Source: RGIG1902 sp034926865
GTDB lineage: Bacteria > Bacillota > Clostridia > Oscillospirales > Butyricicoccaceae
Length of the DNA: 64,000 bases
Reading direction: 5' to 3'
Assembly (NCBI GenBank): GCA_034926865.1
Contig: JAYFQP010000004.1
Span: 99,533 to 163,532, forward strand
Shown one piece after another: positions 35,470-43,355 of the stretch (positions are counted from its first letter, which is position 1; the number at the start of each line of letters is the position of its first letter). Both the position numbers and the translations under genes were made by a program. The notes below the pieces were generated by a model. That model was not told the DNA's origin, did not search any database, and saw only the letters and a program-made list of their open reading frames with translations.

Positions 35470-36402
35470 TTACTCAACAGAAAAAGTAACAGGTTCTGTT
35501 TCAATGATTGTATGGTAAGTATCAGGATCAATTATCTTAAAAATTATCTCTATATTCTCAACTGATTCAATATCGTTTTCTTTCAAATCGCTGGAAAAAA
35601 CAGTAATATCATCCAGTGCCCTGCGCCCATTATTTACTGTGCAAGAGAAAAAAGGCGTCACCATGAACCCATTAATCGACATATTGTCACACTGGACAAG
35701 AATATTCTCTCCGTAATTATTCTCTATGAACAACAAAACCCCCGCACCCCAGAAGCTGCCTTCTTCCACATACCTGCCGATTATACGAATACCATCTTGG
35801 CTAAATAGCTCCTTGCCATCGTCCATGGCAGGCTGATCAACTATGCCATAGGCAGATGTTTTTAACTCAATTTCATCTGTGTCAAACAGGGTATCATAGC
35901 TGTCGCTGTCATATACACGAAACTTGAATACAATGTCAGAAATTGTCTCAATTCCTGCGGCCTCAAGGCCTGAAGAAGATAGATAGATCGTGTCATTAGA
36001 CTTCTTCCCTGCAGCGATAGAGGAAGAAAACATATCAGCAATCATATAGTTGTTTACAATCAGACTATTGCACTGCACGCCTATGTTTTTATCAGAATTG
36101 TTTTCCATAAGAACTTTTACACCATAGCCCCATATTGAATCGTCAACCAATTTCCGAGCGGTGACTACAATCCCGTCACGATCAACAAGAACTGTACCAT
36201 CTTCGATAGCAACAGCGGCTTTTTCCGCGGTCTCGCTTTTCGAAGATTGCTTTGCCTGCTCTTTTGTCAAATCTGAATCATTCGAATCAGAGGTGTTGCT
36301 ATTATCATTGCTTATTGGCGTTTTCGTAGTAGCGCCTCCGCATGCGGACATACATAAAGCTATGGTAAGGCAAAGGATAAAAATTAAAGCTTTCTTTTTC
36401 AT
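35470..36402 (-). CDS. Lipoprotein with two copies of one extracellular domain
   Basis: A 310-residue lipoprotein with lipobox LCMSAC at residues 16-21. A Ser/Asn/Asp-rich linker follows, then two homologous domains of about 110 residues. They align as DGIVVTARKLVDDSIWGYGV with DGIRIIGRYVEEGSFWGAGV, as NIGVQCNSLIVNNYMI with NILVQCDNMSINGFMV, and as VFKFRVYDSDSYDTL with IFKIIDPDTYHTI. Function unknown. GGAG lies ahead of the ATG. It ends a run of minus-strand genes that starts next to the Ser/Thr kinase. Confidence 0.82.
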   Translation of the reverse strand: MKKKALIFILCLTIALCMSACGGATTKTPISNDNSNTSDSNDSDLTKEQAKQSSKSETAEKAAVAIEDGTVLVDRDGIVVTARKLVDDSIWGYGVKVLMENNSDKNIGVQCNSLIVNNYMIADMFSSSIAAGKKSNDTIYLSSSGLEAAGIETISDIVFKFRVYDSDSYDTLFDTDEIELKTSAYGIVDQPAMDDGKELFSQDGIRIIGRYVEEGSFWGAGVLLFIENNYGENILVQCDNMSINGFMVTPFFSCTVNNGRRALDDITVFSSDLKENDIESVENIEIIFKIIDPDTYHTIIETEPVTFSVE

Positions 36403-36422
36403 ATCACGTTACTCCAAAATGT

Positions 36423-36794
36423 TTATTGCATATTGGAATCTTTGGTAGATTCTTTTCTATATGTAAGTGTGCCAATTAAGAAAATAGCCGCAAAAATCAG
36501 GTTCAGTCCTCCCCAAATCATCAAGTCTCCATAAATCCCTTTTGAGGTTATCCCAATAATTCCCGCCAAGGCATACAAAATCAAGCAAAAGATCCCGCCG
36601 CCTTTACTTTTTCGCGCCGCAATCGCAACAATTCCCGCAATAAGCATCAAGAACGCAACGATTGTCCCGTTTATCCCACTGTTTCCCTCTTCATCAGCAA
36701 GCGCATCCCCTATTGAAGCCGCACATGACTGAAACATAATTAAAAACGTTAGAACTATGCTGATAATCCCAATGATAAGCTTTGCTGTTTTCAT
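36423..36794 (-). CDS. Small membrane protein, unknown
   Basis: A 123-residue protein with about four membrane helices. An N-terminal helix is followed by a short acidic external loop (ADEEGNSG), two helices around a basic turn RKSKGGG and a final helix before a charged tail. AGGGGTAGGA lies upstream. It is 20 bases upstream of the lipoprotein gene, so the two probably act together in the envelope. No family recognised. Confidence 0.7.
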   Translation of the reverse strand: MKTAKLIIGIISIVLTFLIMFQSCAASIGDALADEEGNSGINGTIVAFLMLIAGIVAIAARKSKGGGIFCLILYALAGIIGITSKGIYGDLMIWGGLNLIFAAIFLIGTLTYRKESTKDSNMQ

Positions 36795-36891
36795 AGTAAT
36801 TCCTACCCCTCTTTATTTCTTGGTACGCCAATTTATTTTAACAAATATGCCATCGTCTTTGTTATGCTGTCAGCATAACAAGAGTAAAATT

Positions 36892-37326
36892 TCAAGATAA
36901 AAGCTCCTGATCATTCTCGGAGAGCAGTTCATTGACGCGCCATACAACATTTATGTTTTTGTTAAGTGCCAACATGATGATTGCATCCCTAAGCCTTTTT
37001 GGATACAAACATCCCGCTTTTGCCCTTTCCAACGCTCGGTTTGTTTCGAGCACAGAAAAACCACCGCCTATGCATAAGCAAAGCATCTTATCGCGTTTCG
37101 GGTTCCTATCGCCGCTTAAAATCTGATATGCATAGTGTACCTCAATACCGCTGTTTGCAACGGCAGCGTTACGAGATGCCTCCTTTTTCCCCAGCACGGA
37201 TAAATAATATTCTGAAAAACTCATTGTCAAAATCGTGGTCAAGTATTTTGTTCTGTATTCTGCAACGTCACATATTTCCGAATGTGTCAAAATATCAGCG
37301 AGTCGTCCTGTGGTGATTTCACCCAT
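36892..37326 (-). CDS. HTH-like protein A of the kinase-associated cluster
   Basis: A 144-residue protein homologous to the gene at 37658. The shared core has HYAYQILSGDRNPKRDKML, then a hydrophobic helix, then LYPKRLRDAIIMLALNKNI and a final VNELL. The pattern resembles an XRE-type helix-turn-helix (a tyrosine-glutamine helix followed by a recognition helix) but is not a textbook match. The start overlaps the 81-residue gene by 8 bases, with GAGGA in that gene's end. It is likely a DNA- or protein-binding regulator. Confidence 0.65.
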   Translation of the reverse strand: MGEITTGRLADILTHSEICDVAEYRTKYLTTILTMSFSEYYLSVLGKKEASRNAAVANSGIEVHYAYQILSGDRNPKRDKMLCLCIGGGFSVLETNRALERAKAGCLYPKRLRDAIIMLALNKNINVVWRVNELLSENDQELLS

Positions 37327-37564
37327 CGGATAAATCCTCCTCCCGCAATTGAACGTATTTGGAAAGTTTCACACCTTTGCTAATTTCCGAAAGATAACCC
37401 ATGCTAATTCCGGACAGTTCCAAAATATGCTTTAACGAATAGCTGCCGCTTTGAAGCTCATGCGCATAGTTGATGCCGAACAGGTGAATTTGACAAACCG
37501 TTTCATTTCTCTTCGCATTGGCATATATCTCGCGCAGTATGCCGGCAAGCTCAGTGTCATCCAT
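37319..37564 (-). CDS. Small HTH-like protein of the kinase-associated cluster
   Basis: An 81-residue protein starting MDDTELAGILREIYANA. The middle IHLFGINYAHELQSG is followed by a helix-turn-helix-like stretch, LKHILELSGISMGYLSEI, and a basic end KLSKYVQLRE. The start is set by AAAGGAGG eight bases upstream; the longer frame begins before that site. It is sandwiched between two paralogous HTH-like genes and overlaps the downstream one. Function not recognised. Confidence 0.65.
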   Translation of the reverse strand: MDDTELAGILREIYANAKRNETVCQIHLFGINYAHELQSGSYSLKHILELSGISMGYLSEISKGVKLSKYVQLREEDLSDG

Positions 37565-37657
37565 CTCGTATTCCTCCTTTGCAAATTGCATTTCGCTGAT
37601 TGCAATTTAGATTATAGAGGAAACGGTGCATTATTTTTCCCGCAATTTACGGGAATT

Positions 37658-38104
37658 TTAATCCTCAATCCTTGAAAGTTCAGTTTCTCCCTGTTCAACT
37701 AGCCATTCATTCACAATATCTACTGATGAAACTCCTTTGTTTATCGCAATGATAATAATTGCGTCTCGTTTACGTTTAGGATACAACACCGGCATATCAT
37801 ATAGTGCCAAAGCCCGCTGTATTTCCTTCAATGTCATGTTCATGGCTATAAATATCCTTAAAAGTTTATCTCTGTTGGACGTGTGGCTTTCTCCTGAAAG
37901 CAGCTTATATCCATACTTTTGAGGAATATCAGCCTTTTGAAAAATCCCCCGTCTCTTCAGCCTCTTTTCAAGAATAAGCGCGTCCATATATGCGCAAAAC
38001 CCGGTGCGTCCAACAAATAAATGATCAGTCTGATATTTGCTGATATCCTCTTTGTTGGCCGATTTCAGCACATTCATTAGCATTGATGTACTATCCTGTT
38101 CCAT
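37658..38104 (-). CDS. HTH-like protein B of the kinase-associated cluster
   Basis: A 148-residue paralogue of the gene at 36892: YGYKLLSGESHTSNRDKLL aligns with YAYQILSGDRNPKRDKML, and VLYPKRKRDAIIIIAINKGV with CLYPKRLRDAIIMLALNKNI. It is the first gene of the minus-strand unit and is divergent from the Ser/Thr kinase, with overlapping promoters between them. GGAGAGAG precedes the ATG. The repeated pairing suggests a regulator, perhaps a phosphorylation target of the kinase, which is inference. Confidence 0.65.
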   Translation of the reverse strand: MEQDSTSMLMNVLKSANKEDISKYQTDHLFVGRTGFCAYMDALILEKRLKRRGIFQKADIPQKYGYKLLSGESHTSNRDKLLRIFIAMNMTLKEIQRALALYDMPVLYPKRKRDAIIIIAINKGVSSVDIVNEWLVEQGETELSRIED

Positions 38105-38117
38105 AATCTCTCTCCAA

Positions 38118-38174
38118 TTTACAAATTATCTCTTTATATGGTAAAATAATACTATGTTTTTCGATGTAAAACAA
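38118..38174. promoter_or_regulatory. Overlapping divergent promoters between kinase and HTH genes
   Basis: Plus strand: TTTACA 38118-38123 and TAAAAT 38142-38147 (18 bases) toward the kinase. Minus strand: TTGTTT 38169-38174 and TATTAT 38146-38151 (17 bases) toward the HTH genes. The two -10 boxes overlap, so the promoters should compete. Confidence 0.5.
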
Positions 38175-38199
38175 CGACATAAAATATCGGGGTGAAGTT

Positions 38200-39261
38200 A
38201 TGCAGATCGACACAGAACTGCGGTTGTCATACTATAAAGAGTTAACCGATATAAATAAGCACCACCACGTAAAGCTAGTTCAGCATATTGAAAATGGAAG
38301 GATCTTTGTTTTAAAAACGCTTTCTGTATACGACATTCGGGTGTTCAGATATCTGTTTGAGAACCCTTTTCAGGGAATTCCTCATATCAATGAACTAATT
38401 GAAGACAACAATCTGCTTTATGTCGTGGAAGAATACATATCCGGCATTTCCCTGCAAGAAAAAATCAATATGGAGGGAACTATTGAGGAGGCGGAGGCCG
38501 TAGGGTATGTTAAACAGCTTTGCCGCATCCTCAGACCTTTACACAAGTCAAATCCGCCCATTGTCCATCGGGATATAAAGCCGAGCAACCTGATTATCAC
38601 CATGGATAACAAGCTGATTCTGGTAGATTTCAACTCTGCCAAAGAAAGTAATGAATCACAGACGCAGGACACTGTGCTTATCGGCACGGTTGGCTATGCT
38701 GCTCCTGAACAATACGGTTTTTCTTCATCCAAGCCCACAGCCGATATCTATGCAATAGGTGTGCTTTTGAATGGAATGCTGACAGGACATCTTCCTAATG
38801 AACAAATACATACTGGAAAACTTCAGCCAATAATCATGAAGTGCTTACAGATGGACCCGGCTAAACGATATAAAAGCATCGATGAATTATTAAGAGCCAT
38901 CAGCATAAAAAACACAGCCTTTGGTGGTGCTCTCCAAAAAACAGCTGCATGGCTCCCGCCTGGATTAAGAAGCAAAAACCCTTGGGTTGCCGTGCCTTCA
39001 TCACTTTGGTATATTTTTATAGCTGACATAAGCTTTTCTCTAAAACTCGAGAACACCTTCGGGGCAGAACTTCAGATGAATCGTATTTTTTTGTTTATTA
39101 TATTTCTCTCTGAAACGTTATGGCTTGGTAATTACCAAAATATATGGCGCTTTATGCCCATAACAAAAAGCAAAAAGCTTTTTCTGAAAATTAGCGGAAT
39201 ATGCATCTGGAGTATTGTTTTTGTATTGACACCGCTTATTATTCTGATGCTGCTGTCTTAG
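38200..39261 (+). CDS. Membrane-anchored Ser/Thr protein kinase
   Basis: A 353-residue eukaryote-type kinase. The catalytic Lys is in RIFVLKTL, the loop is HRDIKPSNLI and the activation end YAAPEQYG. The usual DFG is DFN (LVDFNSAK), and the glycine-rich loop is weak. After the kinase domain (to about residue 245) come roughly three hydrophobic segments and no PASTA repeats, so any sensing is by the membrane part. GGGGTGA precedes the ATG. It is divergent from the HTH-like genes. Activity is likely but the DFN change should be noted. Confidence 0.85.
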   Translation: MQIDTELRLSYYKELTDINKHHHVKLVQHIENGRIFVLKTLSVYDIRVFRYLFENPFQGIPHINELIEDNNLLYVVEEYISGISLQEKINMEGTIEEAEAVGYVKQLCRILRPLHKSNPPIVHRDIKPSNLIITMDNKLILVDFNSAKESNESQTQDTVLIGTVGYAAPEQYGFSSSKPTADIYAIGVLLNGMLTGHLPNEQIHTGKLQPIIMKCLQMDPAKRYKSIDELLRAISIKNTAFGGALQKTAAWLPPGLRSKNPWVAVPSSLWYIFIADISFSLKLENTFGAELQMNRIFLFIIFLSETLWLGNYQNIWRFMPITKSKKLFLKISGICIWSIVFVLTPLIILMLLS

Positions 39262-39525
39262 TTGGCATATTGGTAACCTCTTGTGCTTTTACTCTGGTTT
39301 CATTGAGCCGCAATCCACTAATTGTTTGGAACATAAGATCAGCATGACTGTATAGCATAAACATAGTATTGAAACTATCCATTAAGCCTTTTATTCCTTT
39401 TGAAGAACTTGTACAGATAATCAGAATATCTTGCCCCCATTAAGGTGCCCCGTCAGCGGTCTTCCCGTCATTATAGTTGTACAGGCATAATAAATCATCC
39501 GATAGCTGCTTCTAATTTGTTTGCG
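39239..39525 (-). pseudogene. Decayed open frame, unknown origin
   Basis: Minus-strand translation gives a coherent stretch MTGRPLTGHLNG, then after a one-base shift DILIICTSSSKG, and on to LRLNETRVKAQEV before a stop that overlaps the kinase 3' end. There is no start codon with a binding site and a frameshift splits it. The alternation of hydrophobic strand and Ser/Gly loop vaguely recalls flavodoxin-like folds. I cannot name a parent family. Confidence 0.35.
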
Positions 39526-39530
39526 TAAGA

Positions 39531-39557
39531 AAAAAAGCATCCCTCAGGATGCTTTTT
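39531..39557 (-). terminator. tRNA-Leu terminator
   Basis: AAAAAGCATCC pairs perfectly with GGATGCTTTTT around CTCA, and the minus strand continues in T. It directly abuts the tRNA 3' end. Confidence 0.88.
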
Positions 39558-39643
39558 GGTGCCGGTGACCGGGGTCGAACCGGTACGAGTGTTACCTCAC
39601 GGGATTTTAAGTCCCGGGCGTCTGCCTATTCCGCCACACCGGC
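39557..39643 (-). tRNA. tRNA-Leu (anticodon TAA)
   Basis: An 87-base class-II tRNA on the minus strand with acceptor stem GCCGGTG/CACCGGC, anticodon stem CGGGA/TCCCG around loop CTTAAAA, a long variable arm, T-arm with GGTTCGACCCC, and encoded CCA. Anticodon TAA reads UUA/UUG (Leu). Confidence 0.96.
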
Positions 39644-39788
39644 ATATATAACATAGGAAGTATACCATCAAGAACCCTTTTTAGTCAAGCAAAAAGGGAG
39701 TTTTTTCATCTCCAGTCAGGCTTTACTCATAACGTTTTTTCACCATATATTTCATCTGCTTCTATGTTTATTTACGTCAAACAAAAAG

Positions 39789-39822
39789 CGGGAGCGTATA
39801 TATTTTTATATATGCGCTCCCG
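39789..39822 (-). terminator. Terminator of the MFS gene
   Basis: A 14-base-pair stem with one wobble pair (CGGGAGCGTATATA) 15 bases after the MFS stop, with a T-containing tail on the minus strand. Confidence 0.7.
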
Positions 39823-39837
39823 TTATATTTTTACTTT

Positions 39838-41037
39838 TTAAGCATCAGCAGGTATTTCTTCTTCGGATACATGAACAACAGGAGGCGCACCCGGGACAAA
39901 GTATGAGGCTATGCAAGCCAAAGCGGCAAGCCCAACAAGTATTGTGAGCACTGTGGGAAGCCCCTGAGAATCTCCTACTTTTCCAAGAAGCGGCGACACT
40001 ACCCCACCAAAGCTCGACGCCAGACCCATTGTTATTCCGGAAGCAAGCCCAAGATGATTCGGAACGAACTTCTGGCCCAAAGCTACAGACGGGCTAAATG
40101 CCAAGTTAAGAGACATAGCCGTAGGAATCAGCATTATCGTCGAAAGCACAAGCGAACGCGACATGGTGATTACTACAAGGCAGGGTATCAACATCGTTAG
40201 ACCGGTGCGAATGACCTTGTTAAAGCCAAATTTGTCTGCAAGACGGCCGCCTATAAGTGTAGCCACAGCACCTGAAAGAGCCAAAATAGTAGTGACGGAG
40301 CCTGAACGACCCTCCGACTGCAAGAGAACCTTAAGCCAGAAAAGCGGAATAAATGTACTCATGCCTATGCCGATTGTCGAGCGAAGGAACACCACGCCCG
40401 TAAGTTTTATAAATGACTTCCAATCGTCCTTTTGGCCCGCAGCTATAGCGGCTGCAGTAGCTTTATTCCCCTCGGAGGCAAATTTTTCAAAATGCGGATG
40501 CTGAGTTATCATAAACGCCGCCATCAAAAATGACGGAATAGCCAAAATCGCTGTACCCTTCATACCAAATGTGGTGATTCCGAATACCGCAAGCATAGGC
40601 CCAAGGGCCGCCCCCATATTCCCCCCCACAGAGAAATTGCTTATCCCTTTGCCTTTTGCTTCTCCGGAAACATAGTTAGCCATTCTTCCGCCATCCGGAT
40701 GGAAAAGAGCCGAACCTATGCCTGTAAAAGCAACCGCCGCGAACATAGCCCAGTAGTTATCAAGAAATCCCAACATAGATATGCCGCAGCCTGACATAAA
40801 GATTCCAAGGGACATGAGCCAAGGCCTTGAGGTCTTGTCGGCCATTGAGCCGAACAATGGCTGTATTACTGAACCTATGCTGCTGAGCGCAAAGGTAAGC
40901 CCTGCCGCCGAGGCAATGGAAATATTTTTTTGCATTATAAGAAACGGCAGTATCGCCGGCAGCGCCCCGCCGCTTATATCGGCGCACAGATGCCCCACCA
41001 TGATTATATAGCTGTAGGCTCCTCTTTTGAATTTCAT
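39838..41037 (-). CDS. MFS transporter, fosmidomycin-resistance (Fsr)-like
   Basis: A 399-residue, 12-segment major facilitator. The opening MVGHLCADISGGALPAILPF is characteristic of the Fsr subgroup. GSMADKTSRPW is the loop 2-3 motif, and SGAVATLIGGRLADKFG its counterpart in the second half. Fsr proteins export fosmidomycin, but in gut-type Clostridia the natural substrate is unknown. The C-terminal tail is acidic. No regulator is adjacent. Confidence 0.85.
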   Translation of the reverse strand: MKFKRGAYSYIIMVGHLCADISGGALPAILPFLIMQKNISIASAAGLTFALSSIGSVIQPLFGSMADKTSRPWLMSLGIFMSGCGISMLGFLDNYWAMFAAVAFTGIGSALFHPDGGRMANYVSGEAKGKGISNFSVGGNMGAALGPMLAVFGITTFGMKGTAILAIPSFLMAAFMITQHPHFEKFASEGNKATAAAIAAGQKDDWKSFIKLTGVVFLRSTIGIGMSTFIPLFWLKVLLQSEGRSGSVTTILALSGAVATLIGGRLADKFGFNKVIRTGLTMLIPCLVVITMSRSLVLSTIMLIPTAMSLNLAFSPSVALGQKFVPNHLGLASGITMGLASSFGGVVSPLLGKVGDSQGLPTVLTILVGLAALACIASYFVPGAPPVVHVSEEEIPADA

Positions 41038-41119
41038 CCTGATTTGACCCCCCCAAGAATTATTAAAATCAAAAATTATTTTAGCACATTACAATCAATA
41101 CAACAAGTGGAAAACAGCA

Positions 41120-41147
41120 AAAGAGCGCCCCCATTGGAGCGCCCTTT
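41120..41147 (-). terminator. Terminator of the 69-residue membrane protein gene
   Basis: On the minus strand AAAGGGCGC pairs with GCGCTCTTT (one wobble), followed by TTTGC. It sits at the stop of the small gene. Confidence 0.55.
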
Positions 41148-41148
41148 G

Positions 41149-41358
41149 CTACTTCTCTTTGTTTTCCTTTTTCCTGCCTTTGACAAACTTGTCAAAGAGT
41201 TTACCCGCACCCATATAGATAATGACGCCGCATGCTATAAAGACGCCATATAACAGCACGCTCTTTTCATCCTCTTTGAGCGGAGCTGCATAGATGCTCG
41301 TCATAACCATTGCCAGCGCAAAGAATGCAGACATAGGCTTTTTAAGACTTTTCCGCAT
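41149..41358 (-). CDS. Small two-helix membrane protein, unknown
   Basis: A 69-residue protein with hydrophobic segments at about residues 10-25 and 33-52 and a very basic C-terminus (KFVKGRKKENKEK). GGGAGGAGA lies just ahead of the ATG, which makes translation likely. It is between the deacylase and MFS genes on the same strand and has its own terminator. No family recognised. Confidence 0.7.
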   Translation of the reverse strand: MRKSLKKPMSAFFALAMVMTSIYAAPLKEDEKSVLLYGVFIACGVIIYMGAGKLFDKFVKGRKKENKEK

Positions 41359-41552
41359 AGCTTTCTCCTCCCACTGGGGATGTGCTTATAAAGATTTAAC
41401 TATAATATACCACAACAGTTTATTGCATACAATAATAATCCCCCAAAATATTATCGGTTTTTTTACTGCTAGTCCCTTTTACAGGAAACGTATTTTAAAA
41501 CTTTTGGATTTTAAGTAGTATCTGTTCGCCACTTTTAGTCATCAAAAATATT

Positions 41553-41580
41553 AAGAGGCCGCCAATAAAGGTGGCCTCTT
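41553..41580 (-). terminator. Terminator of the amidohydrolase gene
   Basis: AAGAGGCCGCC pairs with GGTGGCCTCTT (one wobble) 12 bases after the stop at 41592. Confidence 0.8.
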
Positions 41581-41591
41581 TGTCCGTCGGC

Positions 41592-43166
41592 TTATTTGAC
41601 CTTCTTCAATACTACGCGTCCCTGATGAACACCTGTCTGCTCTCCGTTAAGTATCTCAGCCTTACCGCCCACAAAAACGTGAATTATACCCTCAGGCTTA
41701 CTTATCGGATCTTCAAAGGAGGCTGTATCGGTTACCGTATTCTCGTCAAATACAGTTATATCGGCTGTCATTCCTTTTTTTATAAAACCACGATCTTCAA
41801 CCCCAATAGTTTCAGCAGACAGACCTGTTATGCGGCGTACAGCAGTTTCCATTGGGCAAAGACCCTCGCGAGCAAGGCGAAGAAACCGAGGAAAAGTGCC
41901 AAAATTGCGTGGATGCGGCTTGCCTTTGTTAAGGGATGGGTCAAGCGGATAACAAGAGCCATCGCTGCCAATACAGAAATCATTTTGGGAAAGCATATGA
42001 TGGACATCGTCATCATTCATAGCAAACGCTATACAGCTTGTCGCGGCTCCGGTTTCCTTTGTCACTTTGGCAATAGTATCTGCCATGGAAAGGCCAAGCT
42101 CCTGGCTGAGCTGCCAGATATTTTTCCCGTCAGCAACAGGATATTTGCCGTTCGTCGTCACAATATAAAGCCCCTCGCCATCCCTCTGTGTCTGAAATTT
42201 TTTATTCAGAAAAGCCATAAGCTCTACGCTTTCCGGGCCGTCAAGCCGTGCGACGGCTTTGTCAAGCCCGCCCTGTATAGCCCATTTGGGGAAGGAATTT
42301 GTTATTCCGGAAGAAGATGCGTTATACGGATAAAGATCGGCTGTTACATTAATTCCGTCTTTTGCGGCCTTATGTAGGATAGCCTCGAACTCAGGAGCAC
42401 GCCCCCAGACCTCATTTCCACTTGCCTTAAAATGAGCTATATGTACATGTGCTCCTGTTCGGCGGTTTATCTCAAACATTTCTTCAAGCGATTTTGGCGT
42501 TCCTTCACCCTGATCGCGCATGTGTGAAGTAATTATCCCCCCGTATTTTGCAACCACGGCTCCCAGCGCGCAAAGCTCATCAATATCCGCAGATAATCCT
42601 GGCGTATACCCTAAGCCCAGAGAAAGCCCCCAAGCTCCAAAGGCCATTTCCCGGTCAAGCAGGGTGCACATCTCGTCAAGCTCTTCCTGCGTCGCTTTTC
42701 TATCTTCAAAACCCATAACACCGCACCGAAGCGCGCCATGGCCTATCAGCGGAAGCTGGCTGACGCAAGGATGTATTCCAGCCTTTTCGGCTTTCTGAAG
42801 AAAGCTGAAAAGGCTCTCAGACGCCCATTCCGCCTTGTCCGCTCCTGCGTATTTTCTTATATTATCCATCTTATCAATAGGACAGGGATATATTGTTGAC
42901 CCGCACTGACCTGAAAGCTCAGTCGTCACCCCCTGAAAGAGCTTGGCCTGGCAGCGGTCATCTTCTATAAAAACTGTATCAGAATGCGAATGAATGTCAA
43001 TAAACCCTGGCGCTACCGAGAGGCCCGAAAGCTCAACCTGTGCTTTTCCCCTCAACCCTGGCCCTATCTCGGCTATTACTCCATCTTTTACCGCAACATC
43101 AGCAATAAAGGGTTTGCTCCCTGTCCCGTCATATACAAGGCCTCCCTTTAATACAAGATCATACAT
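41592..43166 (-). CDS. N-acyl-D-amino-acid deacylase family amidohydrolase
   Basis: A 524-residue amidohydrolase of the D-aminoacylase type, which removes the acyl group from N-acyl-D-amino acids. The metal site PGFIDIHSHSD, further ligands in IITSHMRDQGEG and HIAHFKASG, and the late catalytic Asp in IGSDGSCYP are visible. The family's small flanking beta-domain is at both ends (VLKGGLVYDGTG and ITVFDENTV). I start at MYDLVLKGG because AAGGAGGG lies just upstream. Exact substrate unknown. Confidence 0.9.
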   Translation of the reverse strand: MYDLVLKGGLVYDGTGSKPFIADVAVKDGVIAEIGPGLRGKAQVELSGLSVAPGFIDIHSHSDTVFIEDDRCQAKLFQGVTTELSGQCGSTIYPCPIDKMDNIRKYAGADKAEWASESLFSFLQKAEKAGIHPCVSQLPLIGHGALRCGVMGFEDRKATQEELDEMCTLLDREMAFGAWGLSLGLGYTPGLSADIDELCALGAVVAKYGGIITSHMRDQGEGTPKSLEEMFEINRRTGAHVHIAHFKASGNEVWGRAPEFEAILHKAAKDGINVTADLYPYNASSSGITNSFPKWAIQGGLDKAVARLDGPESVELMAFLNKKFQTQRDGEGLYIVTTNGKYPVADGKNIWQLSQELGLSMADTIAKVTKETGAATSCIAFAMNDDDVHHMLSQNDFCIGSDGSCYPLDPSLNKGKPHPRNFGTFPRFLRLAREGLCPMETAVRRITGLSAETIGVEDRGFIKKGMTADITVFDENTVTDTASFEDPISKPEGIIHVFVGGKAEILNGEQTGVHQGRVVLKKVK

Positions 43167-43355
43167 ACTAATACCCTCCTTATAATCCAATTATTATTAC
43201 CTAAAACTTCCGCCTCCCACAAGGCTGAAATCCCCGATAAAAAGCCAAAGACATTATATCACAAATTCAACAGCCAAAACCGATATATTACTGTTAAATT
43301 TCAATAGTCTTTACGAAGCTGATTATATCACAAACGAGAACAAGCGGATACGATT

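Noticed and set aside
41120..41147. GGGCGCTC direct repeat as a binding site
   Set aside because: With one wobble pair it forms a simple stem with a T tail at the end of a small gene, so a terminator explains it.
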